The notes below the pieces were generated by a model, which was not told the DNA's origin, searched no databases, and was given only the letters and a program-made list of their open reading frames with translations. From contig JAHLWZ010000978.1 of NCBI GenBank assembly GCA_020536535.1, positions 1 through 34,279 on the forward strand: a DNA stretch of 34,279 nucleotides. The letters run 5' to 3'. Position numbers and translations under genes: made by a program. How positions within the stretch are numbered: the stretch's first letter is position 1; each line of letters starts with the position of its first letter. This document shows, piece by piece, positions 10,482 to 20,908 of this stretch. The stretch is from Pelomyxa schiedti. Lineage: Eukaryota; Evosea; Pelobiontida; Pelomyxidae.

Positions 10482-12210
10482 ATGCTGGACTGGAGGTTAC
10501 GTCAAATATTTGGCCCCGACACTGAGACTAACAACAACACAGTCGAGAACGGTAACTCATAATTCGAAAGGAGATGGCCAACAACAACGTAATTGGGCAT
10601 AGGTTTAGTAGTGTAACTCCATTACAGAAGACATTGTGAGCTGTATAGACTTTGAACCCTCAGGAGAGTATCTTGCTGCTGGTGACAATGGTGGCCGTGT
10701 GGTTGTATTCAAAATGAGGTTAGCTTACGCTCTTCCACTTTTTAACAGTTAATTATTGGTTTTTTTCCCCTTTTTCCTTTCCCACTTCCTTGTAAAGTAT
10801 TATGTAACCTACACCCCTCATGAGAATTACCACAGACAGGAGAACGAATATGGATTCTTTCATGAATTCCAAAGTCACCAGGAGGAATCTGACGGGACAC
10901 ATAGCACCACTGTACCAGAAAAGATCAATCAAGTAAAGTTCCTCAAGAGATCCTGTGGGGTCTTGTATCTACTCACAACAAATGGTTGCTGAAATAAAAT
11001 CAACTTCAGTAATCCCCACCAACACAGACAAAAAAATCAAACTGTGGAAAATGTCTGAGATAAAATCGAGGACTTTTACACACCCTAACAAGCCCTACTG
11101 TCAACGCATCCCACAAGTGACATATGGTGAAGATACTGTTAAAACAGCTACACTGAAACAGACATTCACCTATTCGAGTCTTCCAGAATCAAATATCAAC
11201 TCGATTTCCTTGAACAGGTTCTTCCCTTTGTGTCGATCATTGTGCTTACCAAAAGGTTTTTCCCTCTCAAGTGACCAAGAATCGTTCCTCTCTTCTGATG
11301 ATCGACAAATAAATTGGTGGAAGTTTAGCTGTGAAGGATGTTTCAGTATGGCGAGAAGTGTAATAATAAAAAGGCAACTCGCTTATTTTGGACAGATATT
11401 ATGAATCGAACCCCACCAGATACGGACATTTGTTGGGATCCAATTACTTGTGCCACATTCCACCCACAGCATTGCCACATTTTTGCATGTGGCTCAGAGC
11501 ATGGCCTCGTCACAGCGTGTGATTTACGGCAGTCTTCATGTGGCACACCTGTTACAAGTATATCATCCCTCATTGTAGTCTGAATTATTAAGTTTCATTC
11601 CAAGGTTTCGATGGTCCACACACGTTCCACGATCCGAGGGGCGGATTTTTTACAGAGCTGCTCCACTCCATTAATGATCTCAAGTTCAGTTCGAATGGAA
11701 GATACATTCTTTCACGAGACTTTTTGTCAATGAAGGTATCTCCTGAACTCTGATTCCCTTGTAACTTTGGTTAAAGATATGGGATTTATCCATGGACCGC
11801 GAGCCACTCAAAACAGTGCACTTACATGATCATTTGGTACCGTATATTTACAGCCATTACGGCCCATTCGGCAAGTTTGACTGCAGCTTCAATTGCGATT
11901 CAACGTAAGTTCTATTACCTTGCCAATTCTACAGCCACCCCAATCTCACATCGACAGACAAATCATAGGAGGAATGCACTCCCGGCTTTTTCAAATATAT
12001 TCACTCTCTGCACCCTCCTCTGATCATGCTCCATCGTTCCAAATGTTTAGAGCAAGACGAAAACTGCCCAGAAAGGTGCACCAACCATTAGCCCCTGGGG
12101 AAGAACCAGACTTTGATCACATCGTATCACAGGTGGCCTTCCACCCCTCAAGAAACATTCTGGCTGTTTCATGTAGCAACAACCTGTTTATGTTCCACCC
12201 TCATTGTTAA
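10482..12210 (+). CDS. PP2A regulatory B subunit, B55/PR55 family
   Basis: WD40 beta-propeller that selects substrates for protein phosphatase 2A. The N-terminus [13 protein letters not shown] is followed after an intron by the family signature [20 protein letters not shown] and GGRVVVFK. Then come [37 protein letters not shown], the block [32 protein letters not shown], a segment [33 protein letters not shown], and the last blade [21 protein letters not shown]. Total size fits the usual 440-500 residues. Introns are short. Several exon joins between 11200 and 11640 are approximate. The start ATG at 10482 lies 154 bases after the alpha-actinin stop. B55 holoenzymes act on mitotic and signalling substrates. 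Confidence 0.9.
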
Positions 12211-12348
12211 AATGCTTTGTTATTGTGCAATTATTGCTGGTGTTATTTCTACCTCCCACAACAAAGATTCCAGAAACAAAAGAGAAAACGTTCTCACAAG
12301 CACAGAGGTGCCAGTTCTGATTGCCTTCCTGGTGAAATGGGCCTTGCG

Positions 12349-12354
12349 TTTATT
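12349..12354 (-). terminator. Poly(A) signal AATAAA (reverse strand)
   Basis: It is 18 bases past the stop of the reverse-strand gene ending at 12372, in the 161-base gap to the convergent PP2A B55 gene. Confidence 0.45.
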
Positions 12355-12371
12355 TATTGTGTTTCTTGTGT

Positions 12372-15300
12372 CTACTCAACCAGGTGCAGGTCGGCCTGGA
12401 TACCAACGGGAAGGGGTACATCAGAAAGTATCTCGACTGAGGTGGTGTGGGCAAAGAAGATCTGTGCTGAGGAGCATGTCATCGTGTGGCTGAGATGGAA
12501 CTCCCGCTGGAATTCCGAATCGGGAGAAAGGAGGAAGCAAGTACATGGTGTGACTGAATTTGTGGTGGTGCTGCTGGTACTGGTACTGGTACTGCTGCTG
12601 GTACTACTACTGCTTTGGGGATTTACTGAGGGTGTTTGTATTGGCTGTGTTGGTGGTGATGGTGTTGTTGTTGTTGTTGTTGTTGGGGTTTGTTCCTGGC
12701 GCTGATTGGAATTACGATGGGATTGTGGAGTTGGCGGCGAGCGGGGTCGCTGCTGTTGTGGTTGCGGTTGGGGGGAGGGAAGAGGAGACGCATCACTGAG
12801 GCAACTGGCATTCATTGGTGTTGTTGACCGGGTAAGGGTGTGCCCAGGGTTGTTTGGGGGTGACCACAAGGCTGCTAGGCCATAGGTTGCGCATTCACCA
12901 GGGAAAAGGTCTGCGCAGCTCAGGTGATTAAGCATTGAAAGGTACTCTGAGCGGTACTTGATTGTGTAGGGAGTGCCTGGTCCAAGGGATGTAGGGTATG
13001 AAAAAATTGAGTTACAAGGGGAATTATACCAAAGACAGAGCCTCGCATTGTGCCACATTCAAAACCGGGAATTGAAAATGATTGTACGTCGTCTGGAGCT
13101 ATCTCGGTGTTGGCCCAGTTATTGAGAACCCGAATTTCTGACTCGCCATAAAGTTTGATTCTTAGGCATCTAATGGAAAGTGAACCACCATTGGGCATGT
13201 ATTCCGTGCTACCTGGTCAGGGAGCGCAAAAGTTGCCATGGAATAATGCCTGCCAACCTGAGATCGAATCCAAATCCTCGCTCCATCTCTGACAGAGAAT
13301 TTTTACCGTGACCGCTTATAATGAGATCCTTAGCCCGCACAGACCAAAACACTGAATCTTGTGCTAATCTTGGGATTGCATGGTTGTCCCACCCCCGGCA
13401 CACGGTGTTTATCGCCTTGAGAGACAGTTGAAGGTATGACATCCTCAATGAGTTTACTTCATGGCATGGTGCAGGAGAGGTGAGTCGTTGCATAATATCC
13501 TCCTTAGTGTGACGTATTTACAATGGCTTTTGATATGTGTGAATAGTCTTACCTTTAGACCATGTGCAAGTAATTCCACTAAAGCAAGGGATTTTATTCT
13601 TGGAACAGAAATATGTGGACGTAGATCGCCAATTAAGACCGAGGGTATTTGACGGAAACTTAGAGTCTTACAGATGTCATGCCTTCAGAAAAGATTAAAA
13701 TGTATCCAGGGTCACATATTAATGCAACCCAAAGTGAATCTTCGGGGAGCCCGTGTTGATGCCAAGTGCAATCGGGGTAATCAGGTCGTGTGCAACTTCC
13801 AGAGGTGATGACAATTTATCACGAGGAATCTCTGAAAATGAAACATTAGCTTATAAACGAAGATCTTGTGGGAACCTTTTCTAGAAACAATCCCAAAATC
13901 ACCGCAAATCAGAAATGCCGAATTTTCTTTTTCTTCAGCAGCCAACTGACTAGAAATAAAAGCTTTTATCTGTAAGTGGTTTATGGCAGTTTTAATACAT
14001 TGTAACAATGCACAATCATACAGCAGTTAGTTGCTGTTGTCGCACTTCTTTGGCGGTGCGAGTTGCAGTACTAGTATGAACAGAAGGTAAATTCACAAGT
14101 GGATCGGGCATGTACACTTGAGAGAGTAAAAAAAAAAAAAAAACCGTTCTTGATGCGAACCACATACCTTGAAATATATACAATGCAATATTAGGGTGTA
14201 GTAGTAATTTAAGACCAAGTGCGCCTCCAACAGGGTGATGCCCTGGGACAATACCAAGGACGTCTTGAAACGTGAGAGCAAAGTGTGCTGCAATAGGATA
14301 TTTGCTGCAACACATCAGAAGTGACAACTAAGGAGTAATGTGAAACCTCACGAAGAAAAGTGCCATGCTTTCTTCATAGTGCATTACCTAGACGGTAGTT
14401 CGCAGTGTGTTTGGATTGAGTTCGTACCATAGTTTTTAATTTCGGGGAAGCATGGAATAACTGTGCTGCTCTGGGTGGTACATTCTGAAAACTTTTCAAA
14501 TATGCAAATATCAAACATATAAAATGTAATGAAAAATAAACAATGTTCGCACAAAACAAGTGCAACATACCACAGGAACGTGAAATTCCCGCATTTGCTG
14601 AGTAAAGCATCCACAGCCATGGCAGTGTAAGACTCATCTAAGCAGGGGAGTGTATAACAAAGAATACGGCTAGCTATTTAAGTGTAAAAACCGAGGCAAG
14701 AAAAGAGGGAATAACATTTTACAATCCTGGGTTCAGATGACTTAAGTTTCACACACTGATTGGTTGTTTGCTGAGGTAGTGGAGAAGATGGTCTGGGTAG
14801 TGAAATATTTTGTTGGGCCGTGTTTTGTCGGGCCGCACTTTGTGGGGCTGAATTAGGAGGACCAGTTTGGAGAAGTGAGCGCAGATGTGGTGAATCCCTA
14901 AGAGCCAGTCGCAGAAGTTCTGACTGGTCGAGTGCTTTTTGTTGCAAAACTGGAGCCGTAGGCGCAGCGGGCTGGTGCATGGGGTTAGGGCTGGGTGGTT
15001 GGTGTAAAACAGGTGCCATGAGCACGTCAAGATGCGATGTTTTGTCCCTACTCACAAGAAGTGGATTCGTCTGCAGCTGTGGAGGCGCTACAACTGATTG
15101 CAAAAGGAGGGGGTCCTGGGGCAGAGGGGGTTGAGTTTGTGGTACCTGAGAAGTTTGAGAAGTGCTTAGATTTGTAGCAGCGGTTGGTTGAGGTTGTGGA
15201 GTAGGCCTTAATTGGGAGACTGGGGATATTAATATAGAAGATGGTGGTGTAGGCATACTGGGGGGTGATGGCTGTGGTTGAGCTATGGATTGCGAAACCT

Positions 15301-15710
15301 GCGCAGCTTGCTGGGGTTGTGGATCTTGTTTTTGAGGAGGTTTAACTTGCACTGAGCGAGACTGTTGGAGTTGTGGTTGAGTGGGGGCAAGCATGATGGT
15401 TACACTAACTTCAAATGGCGATGCGGGTGAAGTGTTACACAGTACTCTGCAGAGAGAGAGAAAAATATTGGCTTCCTGTAGTAAAACACAAGAGGAATTT
15501 TACTTCAGAGCAGGGGATGCAGCAGCATTTACAACAAAAGAACCACTCCAAAATAAATGCAGCTGAAGGACTGCACTAAGCCGGTTAGGAATCCCACAAC
15601 AATAACACTACAAAACTACCATATGAGCCCTGTGAGCCTTTATAAGTAACACGTGCCTGTGTTGGTGTTATCCACATTGGCAGTTCACTCAACGTCATGT
15701 TCCCTGCCAT
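12372..15710 (-). CDS. Large protein of unknown family with two low-complexity regions
   Basis: I do not recognise this protein. It begins with MAGNMTLSELPMWITPTQ, then VLQLHLFWSGSFVVN and SPFEVSVTIMLAPTQ. A Gln/Pro-rich region of about 200 residues follows (15390-14750), then structured exons: DESYTAMAVDALLSKCG, SSQLAAEEKENSAFLICG, IPRDKLSSPLEVAHDLITP, IPSVLIGDLRPHISVPRIKS, LALVELLAHGLK, and an exon near 13450 with SYLQLSLKAINTVCRGWDN. The C-terminal part has YTIKYRSEYLSMLNHLS, a Pro/Gln/Ser/Thr-rich stretch (12800-12560) and ends ADLHLVE. Most frames are kept by 40-60-nt introns. The glutamine- and proline-rich stretches resemble transcription co-regulators such as Mediator subunits, but I found no decisive motif. 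Exon edges are approximate. Confidence 0.6.
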
Positions 15711-16134
15711 AGCTGGTATTTCTTTTGTGTGTTAACTTATTCTCCATGGCCGTTTTCTTTGTTATTGCAAAAAAAAAGTACATTGCAGGGGGCTACAAAA
15801 AAACAAAAAAAAAAAGTGCTGTACCTCGTGCAATAGCTAATTGTGGGTGATCGCACTCCGTCAATTCCCATTTGCACGGCACCACGTTAAACACTTTGAG
15901 TTTAGCAACCGAACCCAGCGCACTCATGTCTTTTCTTTCTTTTTTTACGACTACCAACTTGGAGCGTCCCACAATTGAGGCTGCAGGTGGTGACCGCTAG
16001 GGAACTACCTGGGTGGTATCCACGGAAAGGGAAAAGGATGACACACTTCGCAGGACCCCCATGACTGCAAAACACAGAAAAAGATGGACTGAACTTGTCT
16101 TTTTTTTGTATCACTTGTTGTGGTTTGCTTGGGA
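15711..16134. other. Intergenic with A-tracts
   Basis: It separates the 5' end of the gene at 15710 from the 3' end of the gene ending at 16135, both on the reverse strand. It contains an 8-base A run near 15770 and A-rich tracts around 15800. No coding or RNA gene was seen. It should hold the promoter for the 15710 gene. Confidence 0.5.
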
Positions 16135-18691
16135 TCACAGTATAGAGCACAGTGGTTGTGCCTTCCTTTGTTGCTCGGCACTGTGTTGCAGCCTCTCTTT
16201 GTGAAGCGCAAGCCGCACAGATTGCGCGCAGTCTTCCCCTCCACATACATCCCCAAAAGGCCTGGACAGAGATACAACACAAACGCGGCCGTCAGGTGAG
16301 CACCTTCCAGCAAAGGACGCAACTCCAAATACTCCGCCGGGGTAAAGAGTAGCCACACCGATAGACTGTTGCACACTGCCCCATCCACTTGCGGAGTCGC
16401 CTTCCAGCCCAGTATCAACTTCATCATTGGTGAGTGCACAAACCACGGAGCAACTCAGTGAGTATGGATCGGCGGTAGTTCCAAAGCGCAGGTGCATCTT
16501 CCACTTTTTGTCTTCCTCTGTGTGTTTGTGCTTGTGGTGAATCTGGGATACATCTATGTTACATAGCGGGGGGAGGCTGGGCTGCAGTGGTTGACCTGGG
16601 GATGGCTGCGCCGGTTGACTTGGCGTCGTAGTGATAGTGACGAGTGAGGTTGGGCTCTCGTTACTGTTTGGGCTAATCGTTTCACTTGAATTGTTGCTTG
16701 ATCCTTCATTTGTATGCGGTTCATTTGTGCCAGAGTTTGTTCCTGAACTTCTGGGCTCTGAAGAGTTTGCTGGGGGATGCGAGGGTTGTGGTGCAAGGAT
16801 CTGGTTTGTGAAGTGAAGTAAAGCGGTGTGTTCCAAGTGTTGATGATGTCGATGTTGCTCTTGTTCTTCAGAACTTAGAACCTCGAGGGCAAAAAGTCTC
16901 CCATGAAGTACTCCAAAGCTTGTTTCGAAATTTGTGACACTTGCAATGCGCCGTATAGTAACATCGAGAGTGGACGAGATACTACCATCTACTGCAAGTG
17001 GGATGGATACCAGAGAGTAATCTTTCAGTGCTGTTCCATGCCCGTCAGGTAATATGCCTCGCGAAGCTACAACTACGTAAAGTTTTCTTTGTGCTTGTGA
17101 GGAATCCAATTTGGGGGCTATGTTTGTTTCTGAGCTTTCTGGGATGGTACTGTCCAGTTCAGGTAGAAGCTTTTTCTCCACGGGAGTTGGGAATACAGTA
17201 ACATCTTTCTCACTCGAGAGAAAGGTGAATACTGGCACACCATGCGTTTCCAATTCCGTGGAAAACCAATCCACCCCGTTGCTTGTGGTGGCAATGACAG
17301 ATGTTTTCCAGTCAATGTGGCCAAAAGTGGAAACTAATATAGTCCCATCAATAAACGCCTCAATTTGGCCTCCAGTTGGAGTTTCAGATTGTGGTTGCTC
17401 GGGATTATGATCAACAAAATTTCCAATCAATGTCTCGGCGCTCTTTTCTGGAGTCGAGGGGTACCCTCCTTGTCTTAGTGTCGAAATGAATCCACTGTCA
17501 TCTTGGGGATCTCGGCCGGGTGTTTGACTTGCCTCTGAATCCCTTTTTGTCTGGAAGTATACTTCAAATGCACCAGTTTTGGTGTTCAATTTTGAGATGG
17601 TCATTATGTTTTGTTGAGTGAACGCAGCTGCATATAATCCTCCTGCAAATGAAGCTACGGCTGGCTTCCCACAGGTATCGGGGAATACAACGTGAGGGGG
17701 TATTGGAAGAGTAGCGAGGAAAGCTGGTGACATCACCATGTTGGTTGTATTTCCTTCTCCACTAAGTAAGGCCACAAAAGAAACACCGTCGGGAGCAATC
17801 GTTAAATCTGTATGCACTTTTCGAGATCCTCTGTGCTTCGGGGGTGAAGTTGATGGCTTGGGGGTTGGGGAAACCATCAAACCCTGCGTCATTACAATAT
17901 CAAGCTTTCTGGAAACTTGAGTTTGGGCCACAAGTCTGGAATGCAACTGCTTTGCGAACTCCACAGCCAGATGCTCTTCACCTTTGTGCTTAAATGCATT
18001 TATGAGGAGGATAGCTCCACATAATTCAATGAGCACAATTGCATCGAAGATTGAGTTGACCCGCATAACAAGCTCCGCGGCACTTGATCCAGCTGACTTT
18101 GCACTCAGTGACAATAGATTAGTGTTATCTCCAGAGAATGGGCACCCTACAATGGCGTGATGCAACAGCAGTAAATCCACTCCAACACCTATCCGCTTGT
18201 AAGTGTTTTTGTACAGTACTGGGGACTACCTGTATTAGAATCCAATATGTCATCTGTCAACCTTGCGGCGGCATCGACATCCCCTGGTGACAGTCGTGAC
18301 AGTAGGTCAAACTTGTACACAATCCGGTCCACAGATGGTTGGGTGGCAAGAATAAAGGTACTCCACTCCAGGCGACTCCTAGCATCACAAAGGGCAGCAA
18401 CACCTTTCTCACTAGCCTCGGCTAATCTTGCCAACTCCGCTCTGACAACATCCCATGAAGAAACAGTTTGGCCCGTCAGTTTGTATGACGCCCAGTCGAT
18501 GACATTTCCCACCGTCCACCCAATGACGCTCCCAAATACTGTAGTCCCAACAAACGATAAGATCGATGAGGCGGTTAACTGAAGTGGCAAACGACCCAAC
18601 ACAACGAGACCATGTTCGCCAAGATCCGCACAACAAGAGCTCTGAGCACATAACGTGTTAATTGCAAACACGAGGGAAAACAACGTACCAT
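16135..18691 (-). CDS. Unknown protein: helical N-terminal part, beta-rich C-terminal part
   Basis: Not recognised. The ATG (18691-18689) is directly followed by a GTACGT donor. Coding resumes as SSCCADLGEHGLVVLGRLPL. The N-terminal 250 residues look helical with a hydrophobic Gly-rich segment (FVGTTVFGSVIGWTVGNVI) and amphipathic helices (RAELARLAEASEKGVAAL). After an intron near 18200, one exon of about 680 codons carries a short linker with Ser/Thr/Pro and then beta-strand-like repeats (APDGVSFVALLSG, FAGGLYAAAFTQQN, IEAFIDGTILVSTFGHIDW, RKLYVVVASRGILPDGHG), suggesting a propeller. A Ser/Asn/Thr-rich insert lies at 16770-16560, and the C-terminus is Cys-containing. Such a long intron-free exon is unlike its neighbours. 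No signal peptide is seen. Membrane association through the N-terminal segment is possible. About 820 residues in total. Confidence 0.6.
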
Positions 18692-18794
18692 CTTCCGCAA
18701 TACTGGTGGCCTTTGCCTCCGTGTTTAATTAGTTTTTATGGCAGCGCCACTCATTGCCGCCAAATGGCGTCATTTCCTGTTTTCTGTTTGGCAT

Positions 18795-18800
18795 TTTATT
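18795..18800 (-). terminator. Poly(A) signal AATAAA (reverse strand)
   Basis: It lies about 115 bases past the stop of the gene ending at 18914 in an AT-rich run, about 100 bases before the start codon of the next reverse-strand gene. Confidence 0.4.
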
Positions 18801-18913
18801 TTTTATTTTTTTTACCAAAATGAACAAAAAGCAAGATCTTGTCGGGCAACGGCTCGTAAAGATCTTGGTGTAGTGGAGAAGAGATCGAAGATCTGTGAGC
18901 ATACCTATGTGTA

Positions 18914-20699
18914 TTACCAGTTGTTGCATACCCCCACGATAGTGCAGAGTCCGGCTCGCACAACGTCTTCCTGGAGGGGGTTTTGAATCAGTTGTGTGCA
19001 CTGTATGCATGTGCAATTTGCAGTGTGCTGTGATTCTGACCGTGCGCCAGAGATGGATGCAATAAGTCGCGGATTGAGATTGTTTTGAAGGAATGCCAGT
19101 GAAACTCTAGCGCCGACTTGAGCGCTGTGTACATCGGCAAAGGCAGACACTCCCACAGTGACACCTTCTGATAATTGGTGAGAATGGCACACAAGAACGA
19201 AAGTACTGCACACCCGAAGCAAAAAAATGGGCCCGGTACAAAATGTACCCTGGCACAAATCGCTGCAATGCACCGACGAGGTCATCCCAGAGAAGCTTCA
19301 CCTGCTCTTGCGGAATAGACCACCGGCAAATTCTCACAATGATGCTGATATCTAGAAAGATCATAAGACAGCAATAAGGTGGAAGGCTGCTATATCTCAC
19401 CGCCGGGAGGAGAGCGTGGCAACTGAGGAGGCGGAACTAAAACTGGCCAAGAAGCGCTCCTGGGAAGGTTTTCAAGTGCAGCTTCTACTGGAGTTCTGCC
19501 GATCGACGATACTGAAGTTGCAGTAGCGTCTTCAAAGCGATTCCCTTTATCATCTCGGCATTGTGCTAGGATCGGGCAAGACGTGGCCCTCTCTGGTCTA
19601 TTTTGTTGCAATATGGACACGCTATTGGCTGGCAAATTTCGCAAATAGAACAGCAACTGCTCTTCGGGTGATATTTCTTGTGCTAGAGGGGACTGTGACA
19701 CAACTTGATTTCCGGTTGGAAATTTCAAGTCAGGGATCTGCATAAGAGTGCTGAGAATGGGGGTAGTCTGAGGGAGTGTGAGGCCAAATTGGTTTTGAAA
19801 AGCTGAACTCAAGTCTAAAGCAGCAGAGTTTTGAGTCACTGGAGAGAGGGTGCCTGTATCCATGGGTGATGAAGGGCGAAGAGGTGGTGCAAATAGAGGT
19901 GCTATTGGCGGTGAGAAAGCTGACGAAGAGATCCCAGTCATACTTTGCCCAGGAAGATTTTGTCCTGGGGATGATGGAACACTGAGAGAGAATGTGGTGT
20001 TGTTTGGAGTGGAAGGAGCAGTGGAGCAGTGTCTTGGAGGGGATGGTGATGGTGAGGAGGACTGACTGCCTTCGTTCGAATGACTGGCCAACAATTTCGG
20101 TTCCGATGAGATGAAGGTTAACTGAGGTGTCTTGGGTCTTTTACCAGCTTTGAGGTTATCGAAGATCTTGAATGAGGGAGACCTAAGAGTGCCACAAGGA
20201 AGGGAATCCACAACGAGAGTTATCTCTGATTTTAAGTGCCTAAAGGATTTTCAGCTGTGAGACACTAGAGTGGGATTATTACAATTCGGTTGAACTACAT
20301 CTGCCACTACAGTGAGAGAACTGGAAATACACTCTTCCGTCGCTGGAGCTCTGGGGCTGTGATTCCTTGGGAGTGGAAACAATAACGAGACTTTTTCCTG
20401 GGCAGCACAAGGGGCACTGTGCCTCTTTCTTTTGGTTAGGGCACTGGAACATTTCCAGGTGGAGGAAAAGTACCTTTGTAAGGTGGGTTGGCCAAACAAC
20501 ACCTCGCTTTAAGACCTGCGTCCCAAATTTCCTCTTCAGTGAGGTGGAAACTGTCTTTCCAACCAGGTGGAGCCACAATATGGAACTACGGACACGTCGT
20601 CAGTTGCTGCAGGAGGAGAAAGAGCAACAAAAACACACAACGCACAGAAAATCTCCTTCGTTTGGCTACAGCACGGCAGGACAGTGTGAGCTCCCACAT
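18914..20699 (-). CDS. Unknown protein with Cys-containing N-terminal domain and Ser/Pro-rich centre
   Basis: Not assigned. The likely start is an ATG at 20699 (MWELTLSC), but two alternative splice paths in the first 300 bases are both open. Reliable blocks are CPLCCPGKSLVIVSTPKES, RVYFQFSHCK, ITLVVDSLPCGTLRSPSF and KIFDNLKAGKRPKTPQ, joined by short introns. These read like an all-beta, possibly DNA-binding, domain (inference). A Ser/Pro/Thr-rich region of about 170 residues follows. The C-terminal exons hold ISIIVRICRWSIPQEQVKL, LLWDDLVGALQRFVP and a beta-rich end (TVGVSAFADVHSAQVGARVS) with an N-C-T-C-I-Q-C cluster. The stop is at 18914-18916. The composition would fit a transcription regulator, but no family could be named. 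Confidence 0.55.
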
Positions 20700-20908
20700 T
20701 GAGGGGGCAATTAACCTTCTTAGCAGTACAACAGTTTGAAGACCAGTTTAAATTTGCAGAAGAACGATCAACAGGACCAAAAACGCAGCTGAATTTCCCA
20801 AAACAAGCTGCACGAAAAGGAGTCAAGTCAACTCCAGGAAAACAAGTCGGTGTATTCGCCAACGAGAAGAAAAGATCAACTCAACTCGCCTTTGTTTTGG
20901 CAATTGTC

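Noticed and set aside
12372-15710. MED13 or MED14 as identity for this gene
   Set aside because: Gln/Pro-rich blocks are suggestive, but remembered conserved stretches of those subunits did not line up with the structured exons.
16135-18691. Mediator subunit MED16 as identity for this gene
   Set aside because: MED16 has its propeller at the N-terminus, whereas here the beta-rich part follows a helical N-terminal region. No specific motif matched.
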